64,000 nt of DNA, taken from Cryptomeria japonica (taxonomy: Eukaryota; Streptophyta; Pinopsida; Cupressales; Cupressaceae). This document shows, in pieces, positions 1 through 12,774 of the stretch. Location: the NCBI RefSeq assembly GCF_030272615.1, contig NC_081411.1, positions 38,104,640-38,168,639 of the forward strand, given 5' to 3'. The notes below the pieces were generated by a model. The model was not told the DNA's origin. It did no database searches and saw only the letters and a list, made by a program, of their open reading frames with translations. Each line of letters starts with the position of its first letter. The first letter of the stretch is position 1. The position numbers and the translations under genes are program-made.

Positions 1-1560
1 GAGAGTGGTTTGGAAGAGTTTGGCCTTAACTTGTCACCACTTTGGTATGTTCACTCTCACCAGTGCCTGTGCGAAGTGTCCGACAAATTAGGAGGTAGAC
101 CCACTTTTAATGGTAAAAAAACACAAGAAAAATGAATTAGGACAAGTCAAACATGGTGTCCATTGACCTTTAGAAAACAAAGAGTGCAACTACTCTAAAA
201 ATCATAAACACTCAGTTTTGATGAAATTATTTGGCTCCATCTTGCAACAAACACATTAATAGTTTCAAGATTATGTGTTTGACAAGCGAGAATAGATGAA
301 TGCCTCACAAGGGAACCTGCACACACACACAAAGCCATAAAGATTAGCCTTCAATATCAAAAGAAACACATCAAACACTCCCACCTATTGAATAACTAAC
401 AAATTAATCTAAGTAACAAAGTAATCTAAGTAACAAAGTAATCTAAGTAACAAAGTAATCTAACTAAAAAAAAACAAAAACTAATATAACTTAAAATAGA
501 AATTTCCTAAGTTAAGAACAAATTAATCTAGAAAACCAAATTTAAATCTAAATTTACAAAAAAGATTAATTTAAATTTTAAAAATAAATTTAAACTAATA
601 AAAAATACAAATTTAATTGAAAAACAAAAATTAATCTAAATTTAAACAATAAAATGAACTTTCTTAGCTAAAAATAAACTTTCCTATATCAAAAAAATCG
701 AATCTAAACTAAATAAAAAATTAATTTAAATTAAAACTAAATCTAATCTAAAGTACATTCAAATCTAAATTAATAGAAACTAAATCTAAATCTAAACTAA
801 CAAAAATAAAATCTAAATCTAAACATATTTAAAACTAAAAAACCAAACTAAAACTAATTCAAAATGACAAAAACAATCCAATTTACAAAAAAAAAAACTA
901 AAACAATCTAATTTTAGATATATATATTTTTTAAATCCTGCACTAAATTTTTTTCAAATCAGCACAAAAGGCATCTTTAAATCTGCATAAAAGCCCTTTT
1001 TGGATCTGCACAAAAGTGATTTTATCACCAAAATGGCTTTAAGGTAGCTCAAATGTATTGCATAGGAAGAGCATTTAAATTTGCGTTAAAACAATGTCAA
1101 AATCTGCCAATATGTGCCATATAAACCATTTTTAAGCAATGCAAATGTGGACAGAGGTATATACTATCTTTTATATAAAAAAAATCATGTTTTTCATACC
1201 AAATGGTAAAAAATGCATTTTCATTCATTGTGAATATATGCCAAAATATGTAGAAGAAAGAAAAATGTTTGAAACAATATCAAAACGCCTCAAAGGAAAA
1301 TGATTGCATCGATGTTATGCTTATAGGGGACATGGCTGATAATGATATTTCTTCAAGAAACCAGCAAACAAACTTGCAAACACACAAAAAAAAAAAAAAT
1401 CGGTTAGTTCACTAGAAAATATAGATAGGAAAATGGAATACATCAAAGCCCAAATTATGTAACCAAGAAACATAACAACCTATGGAAATTTATCCAAATA
1501 CATTCAATGAAAGAATGAAAGCAAAACACTAAAATAAATATGCAAACAATTGCAAGGTGT
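1..1560. other. A-rich intergenic DNA, no gene seen
   Basis: Very A-rich sequence with no credible open frame on either strand. Between about 520 and 900 it consists of degenerate runs built from short CTAAA/AAATCTAA-like words, too irregular to call a satellite. Nothing here resembles an RNA gene or a coding domain. Confidence 0.6.
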
Positions 1561-2792
1561 TTCCTTCATTGACCTCCATTGGCTTTATTTCTTCTACAAA
1601 GAGAGGATTTGTGGATCTCACCTAAAAGTGCAAGAGCAAAGTATGAAAGCAAGATCATTTTTTATAGTGCGAGGATACTAGAAGCGTGGTTGATTCTGAT
1701 GAGAAATGCATCCAATTTATAGAAAAATTGGAGGACAACAATTAGCAAGAAATTGATATTAAATGCAATTGGATTGAAAAATGGGAAAAATCAGATTGGA
1801 GAGATGACAACAATTAGCAAGAAATCGATATTAGATGCAGTTGGATTCAAAAATGTGAAAAATCAGATTTAGAAAGAAATGCCATTGGACACTTTCCATG
1901 CAAGAGGATAAGACTAGCCATTAAATCTAATGTTAGGATAAGATGCCATATCCAAAAACATGACGAATAAAGAAACATGCTTCCAAATTAAATCACAAAA
2001 ATAGGAGCCACTTGAGAGAGATAATGAGTTGGAAATTAGGTGGAAATGATGAATTAGAAATTAGGAAATTATTAAATTAGGTGAATTAATTAATAAGTTT
2101 CCACTCATTAATTAATTCACAAAAGGGGGAATTAATTAGCTAATTAAATAAATATTTAACTATGACAAGAAGACTTAGGATAAATTTATAAATTATTTAA
2201 CCTAGAGGGAAAATGACAAACATGATTAAATGATTAAATTATAGAACCTGAGGAGATGAATTCGAAATGCAAGGACAATAATTAGGTCATGACAAAAGAT
2301 AACTGATATAGGGTTGATTTGGTCATGATTTAATGATGAAAATTGGATAATTGATAAAATGTCAACGTTGATTCATAAAGATCAATGATAAATTCATCAA
2401 GATTGACAAGGATGAAATTGATAGACGTCAATTGGTGAGGACAATGACTAATTGATCTAAATTGATAAGAGATTGATAAATTGATGATTGATCAGGACAA
2501 AACCCTAATTTGACATTGAGAAGGCTTGGCAATGTCCAATTGACATGATAATATTGATAATGAACAAATATCACAATTGATAATGATAATGTTGACAAGA
2601 CCTAATTGAAAATGTGATAAATGCAGAAGAATGACAAAATGTTGACAAATAATAAAGATCAATTGTACGACATAGAAGAAATGTTAATAGTATGCGAAAA
2701 CCTAAAATAAGGCCACACATACATAGAAGAAATGTTAATATGTAATTTTTTTTTGTATGACACTGCAAGCATTGACCATTTTTAGATGCCTA
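1561..2792 (-). repeat. Degenerate Gypsy-type LTR remnant
   Basis: The right edge (about 2772-2792) reads, on the minus strand, as a decayed version of the TGTAGACACC start seen in the clear Gypsy LTRs at 32424, 43194 and 48307, followed by a similar TGGTCAA stretch. The interior has the same attaattaa/aaataaat-rich texture as those LTRs. The left edge is not defined and no polypurine tract follows, so this is an eroded fragment rather than a bounded LTR. Confidence 0.4.
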
Positions 2793-2801
2793 TAGAGAGG
2801 T

Positions 2802-3407
2802 TTGAAAAGACAAATGGAATTTTTAGGAGAAATTAAGGATGATAGGCTTAAAGGCATCCTTGTTTTTCCTCATGACCTGGTTATTAGGGAAGTTAGGAAG
2901 ACTCTAGGGGAGGAGTATATCAATAATGAGGATAGGACAAGGGCTAACTTGGATATACTAGCCATGTTTCTACTAGTGGTTATACATTTCGAGCATGACA
3001 GAGAGGTGGTGAAAAAATTATGCCATAATATGTTCAAGAAGAACCTTTTGTGAGAATTGGATATGGTGGTAGTTAATGTGGGAAAAGATCTTACCATGTC
3101 GAAATGAAAGCATTATGATAGGTTTATGTGAAAAAATAAACGACTGCTGAAGTTCCCAATACTGGAGGTTGAAGATGAGGGCGAATTTGTAGAAAGGAGG
3201 CTGGTCATGCAACACAACCTCAAATTTTTGATGTGGCTTCTGCACATTAAGCGACTGGTTTGCAAGAAATGGTTCGCCATCTACTTCAAGGAGGAAGGAA
3301 TTGAAGTTGAGTTAGGGGAAGAGGAGATTCCAAACACCTCCGCGTTAAGCCAGATTGAACCCTCGAATATTGAAGAAAGAGAGGAGGGGAAGCTTCAGAA
3401 GAAGTGA
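2802..3407 (+). pseudogene. Unrecognised coding relict, three in-frame stops
   Basis: A single plus-strand frame runs from 2802 to a stop at 3405-3407, about 200 codons, broken only by TGA codons at 3051, 3105 and 3129. The first ATG is at 2814. The translation is charged and protein-like, with an acidic C-terminal part (for example GEEEIPNTSA) and a hydrophobic stretch near residues 50-60. I do not recognise the family. Frame continuity across three stops argues for a decayed gene rather than chance, but an open frame of this size in AT-rich DNA is not proof. It abuts the LTR remnant on its left and could be retrotransposon-derived. Confidence 0.35.
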
Positions 3408-3837
3408 ATACTTGCTTCCTCAGAATTCTAGGAAATTAGTTAGGTCTTTTGTGCTCCCTCTTGATTAGTGGCTAGATATGTAGGTTTACTTTATGTAGGA
3501 ATCTATATTTGAAATGATGGGTTGGATTTTCTTCATTTCTGGTGTTTAAAGGATATTATATATAGGACATACTTGTTATATTACCTCATAAGAAGCTGGA
3601 GTACTGAAGTTAAAACTTACTATAGTATTTTTTTTTGTTCTATGATTAGTTCAAGACATGTTACTATTTTACTGGATGATATATATATTATAGTTATACT
3701 AGTCTAACCCGATCTCCTGCAGAATAGCCTCTAGCGAAGGTAATAAAATAAATAATGTTTGACAGAGAGGAGGATTAGATATTCTCTTTAGATAACTTGC
3801 TTCGCTTACTTTTCTAGCTTCTATCTTCTGGATTTAT
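3408..3837. other. Intergenic, nothing identified
   Basis: AT-rich DNA between the coding relict and the microsatellite. A 61-codon hydrophobic frame at 3522-3707 has no recognisable features and was not accepted as a gene. Confidence 0.5.
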
Positions 3838-4242
3838 ATGTATTTAATACATACATATGTACATATATATGTATGTATATGTATATACATATATATACAT
3901 ATATATGTATGTATATGTATATATCTATATATCTATATGTATATACATATACATACATATATATGTATATATATGTATATACATATACATACATGTATAT
4001 ACATGTATATATATATACATGTATATACATATACATGTATATACATATACATGTATATACATATATGCATGTATATGTATATATGTATCTATATGTATGT
4101 ATATGTATATACATACATATCCATACATATATATATACATACATATCTATATGTATATATGTATCTATATGTATACGTATATGTATACGTATATGTATAT
4201 GTATATATATGTATATACATACATATATACATATATATGTAT

Positions 4243-4275
<33 letters not shown>

Positions 4276-4626
4276 CATATATACACATGTATATATACAT
4301 ATACATATAAATACATATATATGTATGTATATAATGTATATATATATGTATACATATACATATACGTATATATAGATACATATATACATATGTATATATA
4401 TATATATATGTATATGTATATATACATATACATATATACATATATACATATACATATACATATGTATATGTATACATATACATATGTATATGTATATATA
4501 CATATACATATGTATATATATACATATACATATGTATATGTATACATATACATATGTATATGTATATATATATATACATATGTATATGTATATGTATCTA
4601 TATGTATATGTATATATATATATATA
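3838..4626. repeat. ~790-bp compound TA/CA/GT microsatellite
   Basis: Almost uninterrupted alternating purine-pyrimidine DNA made of TA, CA and TG dinucleotides in ATAC/GTAT blocks, with a pure (AC)n tract at about 4243-4269. Self-complementary blocks such as ATATACATATATGTATAT recur throughout. All six frames are open for long stretches (IY-rich peptides), which is an artefact of composition and not coding. Confidence 0.97.
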
Positions 4627-6139
4627 CTCTATTTTTCAAAATATTTACATATACATTTCTAGTTTTATCCATTGCCCCTTTTAATAGTACTTGCTATACT
4701 TTCCTTTTTCAATGATATGCGTATCTTTTCTTTTCTACAGATTAGCAATACCATTTTCTTTCGTTCAAGTTGCATGTCAAGGTCTTTTGATCTCCGACTT
4801 TTATGTAACTAGCCATCTCTACTCTGTAGATTAACAAAACTATTTCACTTCTTTCTCTCTTTTTTTCTCGGTCTTGCAGTGCTAACTATATTGTCGTTAG
4901 GAGATCTATGAAATTTTAGGTTTTTTTTTACTTTATTCTGTGCATTTCATTCCATCATCTTTTGCTCATGGTAGAGATTGACTATGATGAAGATGTCAAG
5001 GAACTCTTTTGACTTGTTTCTAGTGCTAGGATAGATAGGAAATCACAAATCTTGCTTAGACGAGTGGTAGGGTTTGGTATTTCTTTATAGGCACTCACAT
5101 GTTTGTTATGGATTTATATTTCTAACCTATTTTCTAGATCCTCTTAAGCTTGGATTCAACTGAAAATTGATTTATCATGGAGTGGTTTGCTAACCGTGTG
5201 ATGAGAACAATAGTTTGGAAGGCAGATCTGTACTTGCAGGTAGCTGGATTAAATCGGGCTTAGGATGTTATGGCACTGTCTCAACGAAGTCTTCTACACC
5301 TTGTTCTAAACAAGAACGATGTAATTAAAGTGACTTCTCCAATGTATAGCTCCATATTGGCAATATGCCACTTTTGGTAATTGTTCTATATAAATCTAGG
5401 AATAAATATCCTTGGGCAAGACCGGAGGTTTTCTTCGCCCAATTCTTTCCTACCGGTTCCCACACTGAATAGGGTTGTAAATTATGTAATTCTTCTTTTA
5501 ATTAATAAAATTATTCGGCCAATCGCTCATTATCTATTAAAAAAATTAAAAAAATTAAAAAAATTATGCCACTTGTCAATTATAATTTGTTTTCCACTAA
5601 AAAATATTTAATGAATTACATTCATGGGACCAACTTCCTTCAATTTAGGAGCTTAAATTTTTAAGCAGAAGTGCACTAAAAATTTCATGGGACCAATCAC
5701 TTTAAAAAATTCCTAAAAAATCTCTCCAACACCCGCTCTATTTTTTAGGAAGCCCCCTCCATGAGACCCAGCCTTAATTTTAAAGAACCCAGCCTTAATT
5801 TTATAGAACTGCTGTTAGTATCATGACTAATAGTTTACATTTCCAATGCATGCAGTCAACATTAAATAAACTGCTGTTAAGAAATTCGCTCATGTTTCCT
5901 AAAGATCTGATTGCCGTTAAATAAATGTTTACTCACAATCTCCCCATCTATTCTCCGTGTATCCCATCTGAAATGTAATAGTATTCTATTTATTATTTAC
6001 CTCTATCTCAGTTGAGATTGATCGCATAAAATCCTCTATAAAGAGGCAATGTAATCTGTTTGATAGCATCAATAAAAATTCTATTTATGTTAGTATTTAT
6101 CTCGGTTTTAATTTTCTCTCTTCCCTTCAGATTGTCGAT
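4627..6139. other. Intergenic, no gene seen
   Basis: AT-rich sequence with no domain recognised on either strand. A short run of aattaaaaa units lies near 5540-5565. A 76-codon frame at 5381-5611 ends in that low-complexity run and was rejected. Confidence 0.5.
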
Positions 6140-6965
6140 GGTTTCACCGTTTTGAAAGGCATCGAGCATCTCTTCAAACTAGCCACCTCAGGAATGAGGG
6201 TCGATTATGGTTCTTTGAGGCATTTTATTGAACATTTCACGTGCTTACGCATCTATGAATGTTCATACACTTTACCCAAAGCTCCCATTTTTCTTTCTTT
6301 TAGAAAGTTTCTTAGTATTTTCAACAAATCCTTCGCACATTATGGAGCGGGCATTGTATCGAACACTTACCTCACTTTGTCTTTGGCTCTACATTTTTGC
6401 ATGCATGCCTACCAAGGCGTGGTAGGGAGGATGCGGGCAAAGGTTGTGGGACTTGGGTTTACACCTGCCGATTGCAATTGCTTGGAAGTCTTCGAATGCC
6501 TTTTCACAAATCGATTATGTACATATCGTGCAATCGTTGTAGCTTTCCACTACGCTACACTCTTTTGAATAATTCTGTGAAAGAGTCCATGTGCTTTGTC
6601 TGTGCATCCACATTTTACAAGCATGTCTATTAGAGCATCTCCAACTGTAATATCTAATTAAAGCCAGCCTTCTACATGCTTCAAAGGATGTCGATACGCT
6701 GCACAAGCAAGTACGGCGTTGACATCCGCCAAGTGCTTTTGCTTGAGAGTGTCTAAAGTCCTTTCGAACAAACCTATTTATACTGAAATCTGCAGTCATC
6801 ACATTACATTGAGACATTTTGTAAAGCGGTTTGCTTACATTTCCTTCGAGGGTACTTACAACTATAGCATTAGATAAAAATTCTATCCTCAATGCTTTGA
6901 TGTAGTGTTTGCCGCTCTATACCAACATTGCATACCATGAGATGACATCTTTAATGCTAAAGATC
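6140..6965 (-). pseudogene. PPR (pentatricopeptide repeat) pseudogene
   Basis: Minus-strand translation in several frames gives recognisable degenerate PPR units. Clear pieces are DVISWYAML near the 5' end (about 6930), KMSQCNVMTA (about 6800), LIDMLVKCGCTDKAHGLF (about 6610), SAGVNPSPTTFARILP (about 6440) and AREMFNKMPQRTII (about 6200). In intact plant PLS-type PPR proteins these belong to consecutive ~35-residue helical hairpins that bind organellar RNA. Here they are separated by stop codons (for example a TAG where the motif should read W) and frameshifts, and there is no start codon or C-terminal E/DYW domain. A non-functional fragment; identification by motif reading only. Confidence 0.75.
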
Positions 6966-9279
6966 TGCAATATTCGTTGAATCACTTATACATGCTTCCT
7001 TGAGCAAGAAACAAAGCGAATTGACAATTAAAACTCAATATTTGACATCTTGCATAGTGACTAGAACAAGCCAGGGAACATTTAAGATCGCCTTCAAAAA
7101 CATACCAAACACCCACCTAGAGTCCCGTGAATGCATAAACACATTCACTGAAGATATGGAAATCAGACCCTCAAATGGTTCTACATGACGGCAAAATTTT
7201 AATCGTCAAAATTGACCTCTTAGTTGTTTCAGGAAATGTGCATGTCAGAATCCTTTCAGAACTCACTATATCACTGCCTTGAATAAAATCAAACCTTGCT
7301 TTGGTCAACGAACACGTGTGCAAGAGGGATTCTCACCAATCCACTTCCGTCACAAAATATTAAAGGTCAAAGATGAACCCTTTGAAACCTTCTGGCAATG
7401 CAGTGAACAAACCTTTACAAACTCTATCTGGTTTCAACTTAAAAAAATACTAACTTGAATGCTAAAGCTCTGCAATCTTGCAAAAGAGTATATTAATATG
7501 AGAAGAATCACAAGAGCGAATTCATTTCTCTTGACAACCAACCAGATTCAAACTATTGATCCTGAAATTAGGTCTTCTGACAAACTTGACATTGTGCATA
7601 CAGCAGATTTCAAAACAAACTGCATTTGCTTTTTACTTGATAAAAATATCAAACGAGATATAGGTGATTTAAAAATTTACACAGGGCTACATTAATATGA
7701 GGAAAATTGCAAGAAACAACTAATTTTACTTGGCAATCCTCTGGCTCCTGAATATTAACCTCTGAAGTGGGCCATTCTGTCAGATTTACAAAGTACAGAC
7801 AACAAATTATTCTTAGACCTTCCAATTTGGCATTTTGAAAACACGTCAAATATGACTATGGGGGCTAGAAATGGACATGGACACTTATTGATAACATATG
7901 AACATGATCCCAAAGTGGTTTTTCATGACAATAACAGGACATCAAGTTATACATCCTCAAAGTGGGCTCCTCAATACATCATGGACACTTCAAATTTTGC
8001 GAAAATTTGGGGGTGCTAATAACACATTCTTCATAATGCAAAATTTGGGGGTGCTAATAACACATTCTTCAATTATTTTAGCATAAAAAATAACATTGAA
8101 ACATATGCTTCTCATAAAAATCCCCTCTCAACGTGAGAAGCTATCTTGATTTGATAGAGATCCTCTGGGCTCCGGCACCTCCAGGCTCCAATATGATTGT
8201 GTTGATCCTTATTTTCCATGGGTAGCACTACACTCTCCAAACTTCCAATCAATAGAAATAATATGTGTGGCCATGACAAAAAAAACTGAAAAGATATCAA
8301 TTTCAACCAAAAAAAATTCACACAATAAATCTCTTCAATAGTATCCTTAATCCCAACACTCATTTTTTGACTATTTGCATACCAAAAAACTATATATATT
8401 CTCACAAGTTATGATATGATTATAATGAATTCAAACCTCTGCCTGATGCAAATCTCCAAAACACAAATCACTAAACACGCAACCTTCATTATGTGACATT
8501 AATCAGCATTTACAAAAATGAAAATCAATACTTGTCTTCACCACTTTTTATAGTATCCAACCACTTGCATATGAGAACATCCCCAACACCCCTTTTCATA
8601 TAAAAGTATCCTCAACACTAGTAGACGGAACTCATTATAGAGTATAGTCAATCCGAGAAATAATCATGACCAGCAGGATAAGAAAATCGACTTCTGGCAA
8701 TACTTAATGCTTACAGATCAAATACATATAATTACCAACTTAGGTCACAACTTCACTTACTCCCTGATGCCTTATTTTTCTCAAGAACTTTTCCTGTTTG
8801 AATAACATGCCCTTTTCTTGGTACTTTTCTCTCTTTCACTCTTGCAAACTTCAATTCTTCTCAAATCTCCAAACATGTGGGGTTTGAAGTGCTTTAGAAA
8901 AAGTTGAAAGAAATATATCGGTCGCTAAATTTTCCATATGGACAATACCTCTGAAATATCGACACATTTAGTTGTACAGCTCAAACTTCATGTCATGGAA
9001 CTGCTAGTCGTAGACTATGCACAACGCCCATAGTAATACATTTACTAGAATGAATTCATCATTGTTGGAAAAGCTAAAAGGGATTTAATTTTTACTATAG
9101 ATATTGAATATAAAGGAAATCGTAGATCTGTATGGATGAACCACAGTATCAGCTTTCTAATGAGTCGATGAATAAATCCTTTGGTCAAAGCATAAACACC
9201 ACAATGACTCCGCCCACCATCCTCCCTCTCGACATAGCTCTAAAGCAATCTAAATACTCTAGGAATAGGAGCTATGTTG

Positions 9280-9291
9280 GCTTTGATACCA
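9280..9291 (-). other. Primer-binding-site-like sequence
   Basis: Minus strand TGGTATCAAAGC, the form commonly seen next to the 5' LTR of plant Copia elements. It lies 3 nt from the TG-bounded repeat beginning at 9295, and is conserved in the second copy at 54885-54896. Confidence 0.6.
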
Positions 9292-9294
9292 AAA

Positions 9295-9672
9295 TGAGAT
9301 ATAGAAAAAGTGTTTATAGAGGAGATATATAACTTTAACTAAAAAAGTTCTTGTAACTATATAACATGCGTCACCTAGTCATTGCAAAAAATAAGTCAAA
9401 GACAATGTAATACATCATTCTAATAAATTAGAGTTGCTTCTTTGCCACTTGTACAATGGTACAAATATTTTTCTTCTCTATGGAACAAGAGGTCTAGTTT
9501 TGTTTGTAGTGGCGTTAATGTCATGGTTACAAGATGATAGCACCTTAGTGGGGATTAGGGGAGATCTAGTTAGCTTGGCCATATAAGATGCTCAAGGTAG
9601 ATGAAAAGTATCCTATATCATTATTAATAATGGTTCATAACATACTAAATCGATGAATAGATAGACAACTCA
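9295..9672 (-). repeat. 5' LTR of repeat copy 1
   Basis: 378 bp bounded by TGAG/CTCA terminal inverted repeats. It is matched by the 355-bp segment at 54900-55254, where the homology between the two copies also stops soon after this end. Confidence 0.6.
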
Positions 9673-9700
9673 CTTCCATATAAAAATACAAGTGGCATAT

Positions 9701-10094
9701 TGTTAGCGCTAGTTTGCATGTCAATTTACTATCAGCTTGCATGATCCTTTATTCGTTCTCTCTATGAATAATGGATCTCCTTTATTCACTCTGAGAGCAA
9801 CCAATTCATGCAAACAACATGTTAGTAAGCTAACTAATGCGTATAGTAGGTTAATCATGTTTCTCCGCCTCTTTCACCACTAGTGATTATCTTTGATTCC
9901 ACTATAATTCTATGTTCATGCGGTGGCAATTTTTGTATTAATATGCAGTTTTGCATAATGTAATATACAATGAATTAATACAATTCCTTTCTTAGCTGCT
10001 CTATTTTATCTTTTGCATTGGATCTACAAGTTTGTCCTTTTTTTCTTAGCTAGATCTATCTTGTGCTATGCAGCTATAGCTGCAAAAGTTTACA
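9701..10094 (+). repeat. 5' LTR of small LTR element
   Basis: TG...CA bounded, 394 bp, immediately followed by the primer-binding site. Confidence 0.8.
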
Positions 10095-11124
10095 TGGTAT
10101 CAAAGCGAGTTTGCTAGGAAGAAAAAGATAAACATTTTTATTTGAAGGCACTAAAGATAGAGCTGTTTTAGATTGGAATAACCATTGTATTGAAGGTTTT
10201 ATTTTTGTATCTTTTTGGAGATATGTTTAAGGAGTGAATGATGTATATGTATAATGGTTGTAGATACAAGTATTGTGGGAGCAATCAACATGGGCATGAA
10301 TGGCGTCCCAATTTCTCACATAGTGCCTTTCTACTCTTTTTTGTGAAAGCATCAGAATCGCAAGCTTCTCCTTCTCAACCTACAAAAACAGTTGATGTAC
10401 CTTCACCTTCACCTACAAGTTTGATAGAGATCTTGGCTTCTTCGAATACTACTTTAGATTCTCTTCAGCAGGTTCATTCTTGTCCTCTTAATGCGTGAGA
10501 TATCATCCTATCAGACATTTATCATTTGTTTGTTGAATCTTTCTCTGATCATGATGACAATTTTGAGGACACATGTCTTCTCTCTAATGCCGTCTCACAT
10601 CAAGTTGCATCTTCTTTTGGTTTAGATTCTCTTCTTTTCTCTCAATCACTCCATGCTACTATCTTGATGCATCCTGATTCATATCCGAACAAATCTCACT
10701 CTTCACTGTTCATTGTTATGGAATCTTGTATGGTAGAGTCACAGTTCAACATTGGATTGGAGAAACATAAGTATTTTTCATAAAGATTCATCTTGATTCC
10801 TTCATACATTTCACTTGAGTGGGAATTCAGCAGTTTGATAGCTTGAGGTTTCTATCTTCCAAAAGGAAGAGGCATCATTTTTTGCAAGGGAACCTACTAC
10901 AGCATTCACTTTGCTACATTCTATATTGACATTCTTTCTCTTCTTTGTGAAGGCACAAATAGCCACTTTCTACAAGACCTTCTTTGGTTGCAAGACATTG
11001 TAGCATATTAAGTGTAATGCAGAGTTAGTGTTTATTTTGAGGGGGGGTTTTGTTCCCACTCGGTTTTTCCTCTTTCCTCTCTTCTTTCATCTCTTCTGTC
11101 TCATTAGTTAGACTTAAGGGGGAG

Positions 11125-11289
11125 TGTAACGCTAATTTGCATGTCAGTTTACGATCAGCTTGCATGATCCTTCATTCATTCTCTCTGTGAATAATGGATC
11201 TCCTCTGTTCACTAGTAGAGCAACCAATTCATGCAAACAACAAGTTAGTAAGATAACTAATGCATATAGTAAGTTAATCTCATTTCTCC
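11125..11289 (+). repeat. Truncated 3' LTR of small LTR element
   Basis: First 165 bp of the LTR, following the purine tract at 11113-11124. Cut at the start of the neighbouring Copia LTR. The missing remainder is not present on the far side of that Copia element (28416 onward). Confidence 0.75.
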
Positions 11290-12439
11290 TGTTAGGAACT
11301 GGAAGGACAACTGAGAGGGGGGGGGGGGTGGTGAATCAGTTGTGAACTAGTTATATATAAATTATAAACCAAAACAGATTATTCCATTTTAAACCTTAAT
11401 GCTGGTAAACCAAACTTAAATGCTGGTGAGACAAATTAATAGTTATAATAGTACCGGTATAACTTAATGCATGAAACAAAAAGAGAAAAAATATCCACAA
11501 CACATGACACAGAGATTTTGATGTGGAAACCTGGTAAGGGGAAAAACCACAGTGGGAAACCTTACCCACAATCAGATGATACTACTGCAGATAGTAAGTG
11601 TATACAAATGGGGTCTGCACATGCAGAAAGGCCAACCACCTAGAGCTCACTACTCAATCACCAAATAGGAATCACACTGACTACAATTGGATGGTTAAAT
11701 CCAATGATAATGTGCTGCTCAAGATAGCATCTGCAATGTTGGATTTAGTACCATTTTAAGCTATGAACATGATTGTCAAATCACTTTCATAAGCTTCCTT
11801 CAACCTTCAGATAACGTCTGTGTGATTCGCACAAGGATCTGCTTATTTTTGCTCTTCAATATTCACTCATACCATTACTATATCCATGTACATATTCAAT
11901 CTTCAATAAGATCTTACATTTATACAAAACCTAAGACCAAATATTAAGGTCAGCTCAATAAAGATATTACAATTAAAACCAATTATAAACAAGTCTTGAT
12001 GTGATGCAATATGTTGGCTCAATACAATTTTAATCAATAAACAATTTGGAAAAAGTGTCGTGCTGATCTAGAATAGATATCATGTACTGCTCCATAACCT
12101 AGACCTATCTGGCGGTTAAGACAAATGTGTCAACCTGATTAGACCAATAAGAAAAACACCAAATCCAAACATCCAATCCATGTCTTTGACAAAACCAAAT
12201 GATCTCCAGATGATAACAAGTCATCATCACTGGTGGTGAACAATATAACCTGTTGGTGAGGCATATACCGGTGACTATGCATAAGAAAATATCCAAGTCC
12301 AGACCACAATGTGCCAGTTCAACAATAAACCAATATAACCATAGTGCCAAATCAATAATGTAGACCTCCAAGAAGATAAGTGTTAACATCAATGACAAAA
12401 CCAATGCAACACATTACAAAGTCATCCATAATACCAACA
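11290..12439 (-). repeat. 3' LTR of Copia element
   Basis: TGTT...AACA bounded, next to a purine tract at 12440-12455. It contains a G-homopolymer run near 11320 and the GGAAAAACCACAGTGGGAAA block typical of this LTR type. Confidence 0.75.
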
Positions 12440-12455
12440 ATCTCCCCCTTTGGCA
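12440..12455 (-). other. Polypurine tract of Copia element
   Basis: On the minus strand GCCAAAGGGGGAGAT directly precedes the LTR start TGTTGG, the usual plus-strand priming position. Confidence 0.75.
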
Positions 12456-12774
12456 TTGATGGCAACACTAGATGGGAAAACATCTAAGTGCCAAAAGCAG
12501 AATGCTAAAAACCAACAAACCAACAATCTCCCAAAATAGTTTGATACAAAGTTCTGTGTCAAAACAGAAACCATATAACCAAAAATATATCTCTCCAAAG
12601 TACAATGTTTTTCCATATATATCTCTCCCCCTTTGACATCAAATGCCAAATTAGTTAAGAATAAAAACATAACATACAGCTAACTACTCCCCCTGAGCAG
12701 TAGCTCTTCTCCATCAAAGGTGGAAAAAAAGATTTTCTGATAGTTTCTGCTGGTTTGATGTCAATATTCATCTT

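Larger units (their letters stand above)
6975..9672 (-). mobile_element. LTR-bearing repeat, copy 1 (no coding capacity seen)
   Basis: From about 7130 to 9672 this segment aligns by eye, with small indels, to 52563-55254. On the minus strand the order is LTR (9295-9672), primer-binding-like site TGGTATCAAAGC (9280-9291), then about 2.1-2.3 kb of interior. The LTR is bounded by TGAG...CTCA, and a 3-nt gap separates it from the primer site, the arrangement expected of a Copia-like element primed by a tRNA. No gag or pol motif is visible, and the second LTR was not found. Unlike copy 2, this copy has a 38-bp tandem duplication at 8003-8078 and lacks about 90 bp near 8440. The left boundary is uncertain. 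Confidence 0.6.
9701..11289 (+). mobile_element. Small non-coding LTR retrotransposon, 3' LTR truncated
   Basis: Direct repeats start at 9701 (TGTTAGCGCTAG) and 11125 (TGTAACGCTAAT) and stay alignable through the CAGCTTGCATGATCC and GAGCAACCAATTCATGCA blocks. The 5' LTR (9701-10094, 394 bp) ends in CA directly before the primer site TGGTATCAAAGC (10095). The 3' LTR is preceded by a purine tract, AAGGGGGAG. Only about 1.03 kb separates the LTRs, with short frames (10238-10498, 10526-10783) and no gag or pol motif, so the element is non-autonomous (TRIM/LARD-like or internally deleted). The 3' LTR breaks off at 11289, where the Copia LTR begins, so a target duplication cannot be checked. Confidence 0.8.

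Noticed and set aside
520-900. CTAAA-rich words suggestive of telomere repeat
   Set aside because: Not the CCCTAAA unit, irregular spacing; simple A-rich decay.
3821-4684. Long open frames on both strands (up to 274 codons)
   Set aside because: Pure dinucleotide repeat; Tyr/Ile/His-only peptides follow from composition.
6152-6568. 138-codon plus-strand frame
   Set aside because: Lies opposite the PPR pseudogene, whose minus-strand reading has recognisable motifs.
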